From Gilvirhabdus luticola (GTDB lineage: Bacteria; Bacteroidota; Bacteroidia; Flavobacteriales; Flavobacteriaceae), in NCBI RefSeq assembly GCF_032583975.1, contig NZ_JAWHTF010000003.1: a DNA stretch of 64,000 nt. One strand, given 5' to 3'. Below the pieces are notes generated by a model, which was given only the letters and a program-made list of their open reading frames with translations, was not told the DNA's origin and did not search any database. This document shows, in pieces, positions 43,781 through 52,400 of this stretch. The translations under genes and the position numbers were made by a program. How positions within the stretch are numbered: the first letter of the stretch is position 1; each line of letters opens with the position of its first letter.

Positions 43781-44416
43781 TTAAAAAGTTAAAACTTCTA
43801 TTTTGTTTCTTCCTATTAATATTTTATTATCATTTTCCAATTGTTTTAATAGTCTTGAAACCACTACTCTTGATGTATGTAAATCTTCAGAAATTTGTTG
43901 ATGTGTAATACTTAAAGTTTTAGACGCATTAAGTTTTACTTGATCAGTGAGGTATTTTAATAGTCGTTCATCCATTTTTAAGAAGGCAAGTGCATCTATT
44001 GTTTCTATCATTTCATTAAATCTAATCTCATAACTCTGCAAAATAAAATTTCTCCAACTATCATTATATCTAAACCATTCTGTCATATATTCTATTGGAA
44101 TCATAATTATGGTTGAGTTCTTATCTGCAACAGCTCTAATTTTACTTTTTGATTTTCGCATGCAACAAGTTAACGACATGGCGCAAGTATCGCCAGACTC
44201 CAAAACATATAATAAAAGGTCTTGACCATTATTATCTTCTCGCAAAACTTTAATATTGCCTTCAATTAAAAGAGGAATACTTTTAAGATCTTGACCAGTA
44301 TCAATGATAATATCATCTTTATTAAAATGTTTTATTTTTCCAACATTTAAAATAGAATTTATGAGTTGCTCATCAAATATGTAACTAAACTTATTAAGAA
44401 ATTGTTCTTTAATCAT
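43781..44416 (-). CDS. Crp/Fnr-family transcription regulator of the sulfur module
   Basis: This 211-residue protein has an N-terminal cyclic-nucleotide-binding-like domain (about 10-130) and a C-terminal winged helix (about 145-211). The sensor domain carries three cysteines in SGDTCAMSLTCCMRKSKSK (C78, C84, C85) where CRP has its cAMP-binding loop, suggesting thiol or metal sensing. The recognition helix is TSRVVVSRLLKQLE: Arg183 and Arg188 are kept, but Val184 replaces the CRP Glu, as in NtcA, which reads GTA-N8-TAC. It is upstream of the YeeE unit. The -7 box ends 4 bp before the ATG. Confidence 0.9.
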   Translation of the reverse strand: MIKEQFLNKFSYIFDEQLINSILNVGKIKHFNKDDIIIDTGQDLKSIPLLIEGNIKVLREDNNGQDLLLYVLESGDTCAMSLTCCMRKSKSKIRAVADKNSTIIMIPIEYMTEWFRYNDSWRNFILQSYEIRFNEMIETIDALAFLKMDERLLKYLTDQVKLNASKTLSITHQQISEDLHTSRVVVSRLLKQLENDNKILIGRNKIEVLTF

Positions 44417-44420
44417 GGCT

Positions 44421-44428
44421 CAAAAATA
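44421..44428 (-). promoter_or_regulatory. -7 element of the Crp/Fnr gene
   Basis: The minus strand reads TATTTTTG, an exact consensus match, ending 4 nt before the ATG. If used, the message would be leaderless or nearly so. Confidence 0.4.
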
Positions 44429-44433
44429 AGGAT

Positions 44434-44447
44434 TTCCAATTTTGGAA
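44434..44447. promoter_or_regulatory. Inverted repeat between two divergent promoters
   Basis: TTCCAA-TT-TTGGAA has perfect 6-bp arms. It sits just upstream of the Crp/Fnr -7 box and about 8 bp from the TTTG (44455) of the divergent tRNA-Arg promoter. It could be an operator; it is not like the GTA-N8-TAC dyads, so a different protein would bind it. Confidence 0.35.
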
Positions 44448-44454
44448 TAAATTG

Positions 44455-44487
44455 TTTGGTCATTTTTTAATAAAAGCATTATATTTG
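44455..44487 (+). promoter_or_regulatory. tRNA-Arg promoter
   Basis: TTTG at 44455-44458 and TATATTTG at 44480-44487 are 21 nt apart; both elements match the Bacteroidota consensus exactly. The tRNA begins 14 bp downstream. Confidence 0.7.
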
Positions 44488-44501
44488 CGTCCCATTTTAA
44501 G

Positions 44502-44575
44502 GGCCTCGTGGCGCAACTGAATAGCGCATCTGATTACGGCTCAGAAGGTTGCAGGTTTGAATCCTGCCGAGGTCA
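44502..44575 (+). tRNA. tRNA-Arg (ACG)
   Basis: Acceptor arms GGCCTCG (44502-44508) and CGAGGTC (44568-44574) pair with one G-U. The anticodon arm is TCTGA-TTACGGC-TCAGA with anticodon ACG. The T arm is GCAGG-TTTGAAT-CCTGC. The discriminator is A; CCA is not encoded. A hairpin terminator follows. Confidence 0.97.
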
Positions 44576-44581
44576 CAAATG

Positions 44582-44619
44582 AAACGCAATTAATTAATAT
44601 ACAGTTAATTGCGTTTTTA
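44582..44619 (+). terminator. tRNA-Arg terminator
   Basis: Arms AAACGCAATTAA (44582-44593) and TTAATTGCGTTT (44605-44616) form a 12-bp perfect stem with an 11-nt loop and a T tail. Confidence 0.85.
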
Positions 44620-44702
44620 TTTTTTTTGTATTAAAACTTCTCTGTTGTCGTTTAAATTCTTTTTTTTACTTCAGTTATGAAGATTTACACGTTACATTTT
44701 GA

Positions 44703-46118
44703 TTAGTCATTTTTGTTTGATTTATTGAAAATTGTATTTACTTTTTGGTCGAGAAGTGGGACTTCTAGTCCAATCATGAACTGCCAGCGATAGTATTTAA
44801 GGTCGGCTGGATTGGAAATATTTGGATTTATACCATCTATATTAAGTTTTGAAGGAATTAATAGTTCATTAGAACCTTGGGTATAAGTAACTCCAAAAAT
44901 GATGTTAGCCCAATCTAAATTCCAATCTATACCAGTACTAAAATGATAAAAATCTACACCGCTATTAACATCCATAGCATTATCGGAAGACAAATCAAAA
45001 ATATTCGTATTGGATTTATAAGCATTGAAATCGGTACTGAATCCAAAATAAGATTTAAAATTATCTGTCAAATAAATTTCTGCTCCAGTTCCAAAGTTTA
45101 TAACACTATTGCGTTTTTCATCAAAAATAACATAGACTAAATCATCTTCATCAATATCAATACTGGGAATATCTATTCTACTATAGTTTTTAATTTTATT
45201 AACGAAATCTACATTGAAAAGTAATTGACCTTTGCCGATAGGGATGCCTGCTCCTAGTGAAATACTTAATGGCTCTTTTCGTTTGCTGTCAAGCGACTTA
45301 AAATAATATTCATGGTATTGATCGTAATCTGCTCCAACTCCAGCAATTATATCTCTATAATTAAACTCTCCTTTTTCATAAATTTCCAGATACGGTAATT
45401 GTATATTTAATCCTAAATCAAATTTGTTAAAATGGTAGTTTGCTCCAATTTTTGCAAAAATACCATAGGATGTTTGTTTGAATCGAATATAGTTCTCATA
45501 ATAAGCAACTGTATTTTCTAAAGATTCTATGGTGTGATTTATTTTTGTACTAGATCTATATGTATAGATGCTACCAAAAGCAGATATACCTAAACTCATT
45601 TTGTCATTTACTTTATAAGCCCAAGTTATTCCCGACCAATCTTCATTGATTTTTGAAAACAGTTCTAAATTATTCTTATAGTTTGTGACATCAGGAAAGT
45701 CTTCCAAGATATCATTATTTATAAAGTTGCTTTTATAATTTAAGTTGACATTACTTCTATTTTTTGTTATGTATGAATATGCAAAACGAGTTCCAAGAAG
45801 GTTGAAAATCCCACCGGCCATGGTAGGAACACCATTAAAATCTGTATTTTCTAATTTTCCATTATCCTCATTGAAATTTAATAATTTGACAGAGGCTAAT
45901 TCATATGCTTGAGCGTTAAAGGAAATTAATCCATTTTCAACTTCAGATAAACGTGCAGGATTGTAATAGGTTAGCCCTAAGTCATCAACACTACCAGTAA
46001 CATTTCCAGAAAGTAAAATAGAACGATTACCATAACTATTAAACTTGTAATTACCTTGTTGAGTGAAGCCATAATACCCCAAAAAAATAAGCGCAACGAA
46101 AACCGATTTATTGTACAT
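44703..46118 (-). CDS. Outer membrane beta-barrel protein, OmpP1/FadL-like
   Basis: This 471-residue protein has a signal peptide (to about 20, YGFTQQG). The N-terminal segment (LSGNVTGSVDDLGLTYYNPARLSEVENGLISFNAQAYELASVKL) has the NPA-L pattern of OmpP1/FadL-like barrels. The rest is strand-rich (GISAFGSIYTY, FGIFAKIGANYHFNKFDLGLNIQLPY) and ends with KSNKND after an aromatic strand. Substrate unknown. It is downstream of the LytS/LytTR pair with a 233-bp gap that shows no clear promoter. Confidence 0.75.
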   Translation of the reverse strand: MYNKSVFVALIFLGYYGFTQQGNYKFNSYGNRSILLSGNVTGSVDDLGLTYYNPARLSEVENGLISFNAQAYELASVKLLNFNEDNGKLENTDFNGVPTMAGGIFNLLGTRFAYSYITKNRSNVNLNYKSNFINNDILEDFPDVTNYKNNLELFSKINEDWSGITWAYKVNDKMSLGISAFGSIYTYRSSTKINHTIESLENTVAYYENYIRFKQTSYGIFAKIGANYHFNKFDLGLNIQLPYLEIYEKGEFNYRDIIAGVGADYDQYHEYYFKSLDSKRKEPLSISLGAGIPIGKGQLLFNVDFVNKIKNYSRIDIPSIDIDEDDLVYVIFDEKRNSVINFGTGAEIYLTDNFKSYFGFSTDFNAYKSNTNIFDLSSDNAMDVNSGVDFYHFSTGIDWNLDWANIIFGVTYTQGSNELLIPSKLNIDGINPNISNPADLKYYRWQFMIGLEVPLLDQKVNTIFNKSNKND

Positions 46119-46351
46119 AAATATTGATTTGCCTATTTAGCATTAATTAAAAATAAAGATATGGAATACCTAGGTAAAGAACATTTAAGCACATTACTTA
46201 TTTTGATTTTTTTACTTAAACGAATTGATATTATTTAATCAATGATTATAGAAAAGATTACATCACTTTAGATTAAATTTTTGATAAATTTTATCTTTTT
46301 CAACCCCGACTTTTTAAAAGCAATTGATTTGTTTTGAATAATAACAGACCT

Positions 46352-47065
46352 CTAAGGCAGATTATTGTTAAGCAAAATGCTTTTTGTTTCGTTTAAGTAA
46401 CTTCTGCCAATAGTATATCTAATTCCCGCAATTTCAACACTATTTCCTTCTATAGCCTCAACTTTTTCAATTGATATGGTATAAGAACGATGAATTCTTA
46501 TGAATTTTTCGGACGGTAAATTGTCGGTGAAACTTCCTAAAGTTTGATGTACAATATACTTGTTGCTAGTGGTATTTATTTTTATATAATCTTTTAGACT
46601 TTCTACAGTAAGAATCTCGTCGAGAAAAATTTTCTGCATTTTTTTTTTGTTAATGTTAACAAAAATATAAGCTCTTTCAGTAGCTTTCACAGTATCACTA
46701 TTTTCGTACCCCTTAACTTTAAAGGCTTTATTAACGGCCATCACAAATCTGTAGAATGGAATTGGTTTGACTAGATAATCCAACACTTCTAATTCGTAAC
46801 TCTCTACAGCAAACTCATGATGCGCAGTGGTTATAATTGTCAAAGGTTTTTTTGTTAAACTTTTCAGAAGATTAAGACCATCTAATAAAGGCATATTGAT
46901 ATCAAGAAAGAGTAAATCTACATCATTAGCTCTAATAAACTCAATACTTTTAATAGCATTATTAAAAGAATTCAATAATTCTAATCCTGGAGTCTCATCA
47001 ATATAACTCTTGATAACATTGATTGCTAAAGGCTCATCATCTACTATAACACATTTCAAATTCAT
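46352..47065 (-). CDS. LytTR-family response regulator
   Basis: This 237-residue protein has a receiver domain (about 1-120; acidic pocket VIVDDEP, phospho-Asp55 in LLFLDINMP) and a LytTR DNA-binding domain (about 135-237; IFVNINKKKMQKIFLDEILTVESLKDYIKI, FIRIHRSYTISIEKVEAIEGNSVEIAG). It shares its start with the upstream kinase stop (one-base contact at 47065), so they form one two-component system. Divergent from the glycan cluster; it may regulate it, which is inference. Confidence 0.93.
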   Translation of the reverse strand: MNLKCVIVDDEPLAINVIKSYIDETPGLELLNSFNNAIKSIEFIRANDVDLLFLDINMPLLDGLNLLKSLTKKPLTIITTAHHEFAVESYELEVLDYLVKPIPFYRFVMAVNKAFKVKGYENSDTVKATERAYIFVNINKKKMQKIFLDEILTVESLKDYIKINTTSNKYIVHQTLGSFTDNLPSEKFIRIHRSYTISIEKVEAIEGNSVEIAGIRYTIGRSYLNETKSILLNNNLP

Positions 47066-48141
47066 TAAACTTTAATTTTTAAATCAACAACATACTCAAC
47101 ATCATTATCATTAATTTCAAGTTTGTAATCTTCCTTATTATAGCCCAATTCAAGCCTTTTTTTCACATTTCCAATTCCAATTCCACCTTGTTTGTCGTTT
47201 AAAACATTATGGTTAATTTTTGTTGGAATAGGGTTAGAAACCCTAAAGTAAAGAAAATTTTCAACGATATTGAAATCAATTTTTATTTCTATTTCACCTA
47301 CATTTTTGTTAGCGCCATGTTTAAAGGCATTTTCTATAAATGCTAATAATAGCATAGGAGCAATCTTCTTGCCTTCTATATCACCTGAAATGTTCAAATT
47401 AATGGTCAAAAGATTTCCGTATCTAATACGTTCTAAATCCAAATAGTTTTGAAGACAAATTATTTCTTTTTTCAAGCTTTGTCTTTTCTGCTTGGTTTCA
47501 TAAAGAAGATAACGCATCAATTCAGACAATTTTAAAATTGTTTTAGGAGCTCTGTCTGATTTTTCTATTGTAAGTGAATATATGTTATTAAGGGTATTAA
47601 AAAAAAAATGAGGTGACACTTGCGATCTTAAAAAGCGTAGTTCAGTTTCAAGTTGTAACTTTTCTAAATCTATGAGTCTTTTATGCTCCTTAAGCCAATC
47701 TATAGTTACCTTAATTGCAGTAACAAATGTAATGACATACAATTCACCGAGCATGGTTTGAATTGCATAATTTAAAGTTAGTTCAGTAGTTTCTGGTCCT
47801 TCGGGCCATACATTAGTACTTAATAGATAATAAGTTAAATTGAATTTTACCAAAAGCATTACGAACAAAGACGCCAAAACTGCAAGCGCATAAATGATAT
47901 ACTTTCTGGTATAAACAAACTTTGGCATTAAATAATAAATATTGAAATAAGTCAAGGTCATATGAATACTAAATCCTAATAAAGTAGATTCAAATGCATA
48001 ACGAAAATCATTGTAATAAATAGCCCATTTAAATGTTGTAAACAAAAAGTAAATTACCCAAAAGATAACATGGTGTCTTACAGTAATCTGGAATTTATTT
48101 TTCCCTTTTATTTTAAAATACTCCTTTAGTCCTTTAAGCAT
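47065..48141 (-). CDS. LytS-like sensor histidine kinase
   Basis: This 358-residue kinase has four N-terminal membrane helices (about 20-140), a short coiled linker and a His_kinase domain. The phospho-accepting His is in RSQVSPHFFFNTLNNIYSL. The ATPase domain has APMLLLAFIENAFKHG (N box) and GGIGIGNVKKRLELGY (G box). No extracellular sensor domain is visible, so it senses through the membrane part. It pairs with the LytTR regulator downstream. The 315 bp upstream are shared with the glycan cluster. Confidence 0.93.
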   Translation of the reverse strand: MLKGLKEYFKIKGKNKFQITVRHHVIFWVIYFLFTTFKWAIYYNDFRYAFESTLLGFSIHMTLTYFNIYYLMPKFVYTRKYIIYALAVLASLFVMLLVKFNLTYYLLSTNVWPEGPETTELTLNYAIQTMLGELYVITFVTAIKVTIDWLKEHKRLIDLEKLQLETELRFLRSQVSPHFFFNTLNNIYSLTIEKSDRAPKTILKLSELMRYLLYETKQKRQSLKKEIICLQNYLDLERIRYGNLLTINLNISGDIEGKKIAPMLLLAFIENAFKHGANKNVGEIEIKIDFNIVENFLYFRVSNPIPTKINHNVLNDKQGGIGIGNVKKRLELGYNKEDYKLEINDNDVEYVVDLKIKV

Positions 48142-48456
48142 AATTATTAGTAGTCTTTTAAGGCGTTTAGCTTTTAAAGATAGTTATTGGTCTAAAAATA
48201 TTCGTACAAAACTTAAAATTATAAATATTTATGACAATGTTAAGTTTCTGACACTTTTGTTTAAGTCTTTTTTTATTTTTTCAAAAGTGCTTAAGAGGTT
48301 ATTGTTGAGCAAAAATAATACAATTAATATTACGATAATAGTCTTAAAGGGCTTTGTTGATATAAATTAATTCAGCATTTTTTTGCTTAAAAAGGAATAT
48401 TAATAACACGTTGTGTTTTAATTATTAAAGTTAATATAGAATTCAAGATAGAAAGA
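48142..48456. other. Divergent intergenic region of kinase gene and glycan cluster
   Basis: These 315 bp hold no gene. An inverted repeat CACTTTTG (48252-48259) / CAAAAGTG (48282-48289), with TTAAG following each arm within a few bases, is the only clear structure. No exact TAnnTTTG was found on either strand with the right placement, so promoters here may need an activator. Confidence 0.5.
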
Positions 48457-50295
48457 ATGAATTTAGCAACTATAGATATATTAATAATCGTTTTTTATAT
48501 AATTATCACGGTTTTATTTGGTTTATATGTTTCTAAAAAAGCCTCAAAAAGTTTAACATCTTATTTTCTAGGCGGTAATGAAATACCATGGTATTATTTA
48601 GGCCTTTCAAATGCATCTGGCATGTTCGATATTTCAGGAACAATGTGGGCCGTTACTATAATGTTTGTATATGGTTTAAAAAGTGCTTGGTTACCTTGGT
48701 CTTGGCCCGTATGGAATCAGGTTTTTGTATTTGTTTTTTTGGCAGCATGGTTGAGAAGATCTAATGTAATGACAGGAGCGCAATGGATTACTTATCGCTT
48801 TGGTGAAGGTTTAGGTGCGCGTTTATCTCACATCATTGTTACTGTATTTGCAGTTATTAGCACACTAGGTTTTATTGCTTACTTTTTTGAAGGTATTGGC
48901 AAATTTGTAGTAATCTTTTTCCCATGGGATTTATCATTTCATATAGGAGCTTTTCAAGTTTTATCTGAACAATCTTATGCATTGATTATAATAGGAATAA
49001 CAACTTTATATACTCTTAAAGGAGGTATGTATAGTGTAGTAGCAACTGAAGTTTTACAGTTTTTAATAATGACTGTTTCCTGTTTGGTTATTGGGTATAT
49101 TGCCTTTACAAGTGTAACCTTTGCTCAAGTTGATGCCGCAGTGCCAGCAAATTGGAAAGATTTATTTTTTGGAATGCATTTAGATTTAGATTGGACTGGC
49201 TATATAGATAGTGTTAACCAAAAAATCGATGAAGATGGATTTTCTCTTTTTGGGTTCTTTTTTATGATGATGATATTTAAAGGCATTTTTGCTAGTCTAG
49301 CCGGACCTGTTCCTAGTTATGATATGCAAAGAGTTCTATCTACTAAGAATCCTGTTGATGCTTCCAAAATGAGTGCTTTGACCATTGTTGTTCTTTCAGT
49401 CCCAAGATATTTAATGATTGCTGGTTTTGCTGTATTGTGTCTTGTATATATGGGACCAGAATTACAAGGTTTGGGATCAGGATTTGATTTTGAAACGATA
49501 CTTCCTGAAGCCATAAATCGGTTTGTCCCTATTGGTGTAAAAGGATTGCTACTAGCTGGTTTACTGGCTGCTTTTATGGGAACTTTTGCGGCTTTTATTA
49601 ATTCAGCACCAGCATATTTAGTTAATGATATTTATAAAAAATATATAAATCCCAATGCTGCTAATAAAACATATATAAGATATAGCTATTTATCTTCAGT
49701 CTTTATTGTGGTTGTTGGATTAATTGGTGGTTTTTTTGCTTCATCAATTAACTCATTGACATTGTGGTTAACCTTTGGTTTATATGGAGGATATGCAGCG
49801 GCAAATGTTTTGAAATGGATTTGGTGGCGATTTAACTCCTATGGGTATTTTGGTGGTATGCTCGCTGGTCTTATTGCTTCGACATTACTTCCAAAAATTT
49901 TTGAGGACACATCTTCTATATTTTTGTTTCCTTATGTATTATTAATTTCTTTTATTGGCTGCGCTTTGGGAGTATATCTAGCCAAGCCAGATGATATGAA
50001 AGTGCTAAAACATTTTTATAGAACTACAAAACCTTGGGGCTTTTGGAAACCAGTTATATCAGAAATAAGGAAGGATGATCAAGCTTTTGTTCAAAATAAA
50101 ACCTTTAAGTTGGATATGTTGAATTGTATTATTGGAATTGTTTGGCAAATGACTTTTGTTTTGGCACCAATGTATTTAATAATTAAAGAATATAATAGTT
50201 TGTATATTGTATTGGCCATTATGGTTATAACGTCTGTTATTTTAAAATTGACATGGTATAACAAACTGGCAGATAAAGAATCAAAGGTTGGTTAA
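48457..50295 (+). CDS. Sodium:solute symporter (SSS family)
   Basis: This 612-residue protein has about 14 hydrophobic segments. SSS signatures include SKKASKSLTSYFLGGNEIPWYYLGLSNASGMFDISGTMW at the N-terminus (inverted repeat start), GVKGLLLAGLLAAFMGTFAAFINSAPAYLVNDIYKKY (the classic SSS motif) and LYTLKGGMYSVVATEVLQFLIM. In the cluster it would import a sugar or sugar derivative; it is 3 bp before a cytoplasmic GH130, so a beta-mannosyl disaccharide or similar is a likely cargo (inference). It heads the glycan operon. Confidence 0.92.
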   Translation: MNLATIDILIIVFYIIITVLFGLYVSKKASKSLTSYFLGGNEIPWYYLGLSNASGMFDISGTMWAVTIMFVYGLKSAWLPWSWPVWNQVFVFVFLAAWLRRSNVMTGAQWITYRFGEGLGARLSHIIVTVFAVISTLGFIAYFFEGIGKFVVIFFPWDLSFHIGAFQVLSEQSYALIIIGITTLYTLKGGMYSVVATEVLQFLIMTVSCLVIGYIAFTSVTFAQVDAAVPANWKDLFFGMHLDLDWTGYIDSVNQKIDEDGFSLFGFFFMMMIFKGIFASLAGPVPSYDMQRVLSTKNPVDASKMSALTIVVLSVPRYLMIAGFAVLCLVYMGPELQGLGSGFDFETILPEAINRFVPIGVKGLLLAGLLAAFMGTFAAFINSAPAYLVNDIYKKYINPNAANKTYIRYSYLSSVFIVVVGLIGGFFASSINSLTLWLTFGLYGGYAAANVLKWIWWRFNSYGYFGGMLAGLIASTLLPKIFEDTSSIFLFPYVLLISFIGCALGVYLAKPDDMKVLKHFYRTTKPWGFWKPVISEIRKDDQAFVQNKTFKLDMLNCIIGIVWQMTFVLAPMYLIIKEYNSLYIVLAIMVITSVILKLTWYNKLADKESKVG

Positions 50296-50298
50296 ATA

Positions 50299-51270
50299 AT
50301 GAAAGTAAATTTTCCTTGGGAAGAAAGACCAATTAACTCTAGTGATGTTATTTGGAGGTATAGCGATAATCCAATTATCAGAAGGAATCAAATAGCTTCA
50401 TCAAATAGCATATTTAATAGCGCTGTTGTTCCTTTTAAGGATGGTTATGCTGGTGTTTTTCGTTGCGACAATAAAGCAGTCCAGATGAATATCCATTCTG
50501 GTTTCAGTACAGATGGAATCAATTGGGAAATAAATCCAGAACCAATAGTTTTTAGTCCTCATGGCAATACAGAAGTTTTTGGAGATTACAAGTATGACCC
50601 TCGTGTCGTTTTTATTGAAGACCGTTACTGGATTACCTGGTGTGAAGGTCACAATGGCCCAACCATTGGAGTAGGATATACCTTTGATTTTAAAGAATTT
50701 TTTCAGAGTGAAAATGCTTTTTTACCCTTTAATAGAAATGGTGTACTCTTTCCTAAAAAAATACAAGGGAAATATGTAATGTTAAGTAGGCCTAGTGATA
50801 ATGGCCATACAGCTTTTGGAGATATATATTTAAGTTATAGTCCTGATATGAAATATTGGGGAGAACACAAACACGTTATGTCACCTACATCTTTTAAAGA
50901 TAGCGCATGGCAATGTACAAAAGTAGGAGCAGGGTCAGTTCCATTTTTAACACAAGAAGGATGGCTCATGTTTTATCATGGCGTTATTACAACTTGTAAT
51001 GGTTTTAGATATGCTATGGGATCAGTAATTCTTGATAAAGAAAACCCACATATTGTTAGATACAGAACACAACCTTATTTGTTAACGCCTTCTACAACCT
51101 ATGAGCAGATAGGAGATGTCGCTAATGTTATTTTTCCTTGTGCAAGCTTGTATGATGAAGAAAAAGATAGAGTATCCATATATTATGGTGCTGCAGATAC
51201 GGTTGTTGCTTTGGCATTTGGAAGAATAAGTGAAATAATTAAGTATACAAAAGAAAATAGTTTGAAATAA
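50299..51270 (+). CDS. GH130 family phosphorylase or beta-mannosidase
   Basis: This 323-residue five-bladed beta-propeller has no signal peptide, so it acts in the cytoplasm. GH130 features are RNQIASSNSIFNSAVVPFKDGYAGVFR, the catalytic Asp100 in KYDPRVVFIEDRYWITWCEGH and the late PHIVRYRTQPYLLTPSTTYEQIGDVANVIFPCA. Most GH130 members phosphorolyse beta-1,4-mannosyl-glucose or beta-1,4-mannosyl-N-acetylglucosamine; a few hydrolyse beta-1,2-mannosides. With N-glycan enzymes next to it, mannosyl-GlcNAc phosphorylase is the best guess. It follows the symporter by 3 bp. Confidence 0.88.
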   Translation: MKVNFPWEERPINSSDVIWRYSDNPIIRRNQIASSNSIFNSAVVPFKDGYAGVFRCDNKAVQMNIHSGFSTDGINWEINPEPIVFSPHGNTEVFGDYKYDPRVVFIEDRYWITWCEGHNGPTIGVGYTFDFKEFFQSENAFLPFNRNGVLFPKKIQGKYVMLSRPSDNGHTAFGDIYLSYSPDMKYWGEHKHVMSPTSFKDSAWQCTKVGAGSVPFLTQEGWLMFYHGVITTCNGFRYAMGSVILDKENPHIVRYRTQPYLLTPSTTYEQIGDVANVIFPCASLYDEEKDRVSIYYGAADTVVALAFGRISEIIKYTKENSLK

Positions 51271-51275
51271 ATTAT

Positions 51276-52355
51276 ATGCAATTTAAAATTCGGTTTATAT
51301 GTATTTTAATAGGTTGTTTTTCGACCATAAGTTGTGCGCAATCAAAAACTGAAATTGTACCTAAAACTTATATTGCCTATAAAGCTTTAGAAGAAATAAA
51401 AATAGATGGAGATGATTCCGATATATCTTGGAGCAAAGCTCAATGGTCTGAAGCTTTTATTGATATTGAAGGCGTTAAAAAACCAACATACAATACGCAA
51501 GTTAAAATGCTTTGGGATGAAACTTATTTTTATATTTTGGCAAAGTTAGAAGAACCACATGTATGGGCTAATTTAAAACAGAGAGACACTATTATTTTTT
51601 ATGATAATGATTTTGAAATATTTATTGACCCTGATAGTGATACCTTTAATTACTACGAGTTAGAATTAAATGCTTTAAACACAGCTTGGGATCTTTTTGT
51701 CTCAAAACCTTACCGAGAAACAGATGGAGTAGTGCTAAATGATTGGGATATTAATGGTTTAAAATCAGCTATTAAAGTTGATGGTACACTGAACAACCCA
51801 AAAGACATTGATAAAGGCTGGATGATAGAACTGGCTTTACCATGGTCAGCCTATAAAACATCTTACTTTGAAGACAATATTCCGATAGATAAATTTTGGA
51901 GAGTGAATTATTCAAGAGTGAATTGGGAACATGATATTGTAGACGGAAAATATTCAAGAAAGAAGGATGGCAATGGAAAATCTTTACACGAATATAATTG
52001 GGTATGGTCACCACAAGGTGTTATTAATATGCACCTTCCTGAAAAATGGGGCTATGTATATTTTTCGTCTAATGTTGTAGGGACGACAGAGGATGTTTTT
52101 CAAATACCAAATGATGAAAAAATCAAATGGAAATTGTATCAACTTTATAGGATGCAAAAGCAATACTTTAATAAAAATAAAAAATGGGCAACTTCTATTG
52201 ACGAGTTATTAGTTGACAACACTCTAATTGTAGACAATAATGCTCTCGAACCTATTTTAGAGAATCATAGTACAGGATGGAGCATAACTATTAACAGCCC
52301 ATTTTCTGATAAGCAATTGATTATTGAACAAGATGGTAATTTCATAACTAAATAA
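51276..52355 (+). CDS. CBM9-like carbohydrate-binding lipoprotein
   Basis: This 359-residue protein has a lipoprotein signal (FICILIGCFSTISCAQ). Residues ~35-235 are a family 9-type carbohydrate-binding fold: IKIDGDDSDISWSKAQWSEAF, VKMLWDETYFYILAKLEEPHVWA, DNDFEIFIDPDSDTFNYYELELNALNTAWDLFV and GWMIELALPWSAY. The C-terminal ~100 residues (KIKWKLYQLYRMQKQYFNKNKKWATSIDELL) form an extra helical module. Similar proteins sit in polysaccharide clusters of marine Bacteroidota; a glycan-binding or processing role is likely. Confidence 0.85.
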   Translation: MQFKIRFICILIGCFSTISCAQSKTEIVPKTYIAYKALEEIKIDGDDSDISWSKAQWSEAFIDIEGVKKPTYNTQVKMLWDETYFYILAKLEEPHVWANLKQRDTIIFYDNDFEIFIDPDSDTFNYYELELNALNTAWDLFVSKPYRETDGVVLNDWDINGLKSAIKVDGTLNNPKDIDKGWMIELALPWSAYKTSYFEDNIPIDKFWRVNYSRVNWEHDIVDGKYSRKKDGNGKSLHEYNWVWSPQGVINMHLPEKWGYVYFSSNVVGTTEDVFQIPNDEKIKWKLYQLYRMQKQYFNKNKKWATSIDELLVDNTLIVDNNALEPILENHSTGWSITINSPFSDKQLIIEQDGNFITK

Positions 52356-52400
52356 ATTGGAATTTATTAGAGTTTTAACAAACATGGAAAATTTAAACAG

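Noticed and set aside
46119..46351. Possible small gene or RNA in the 233-bp gap
   Set aside because: No frame of note, no hairpin with T run and no consensus promoter were seen.
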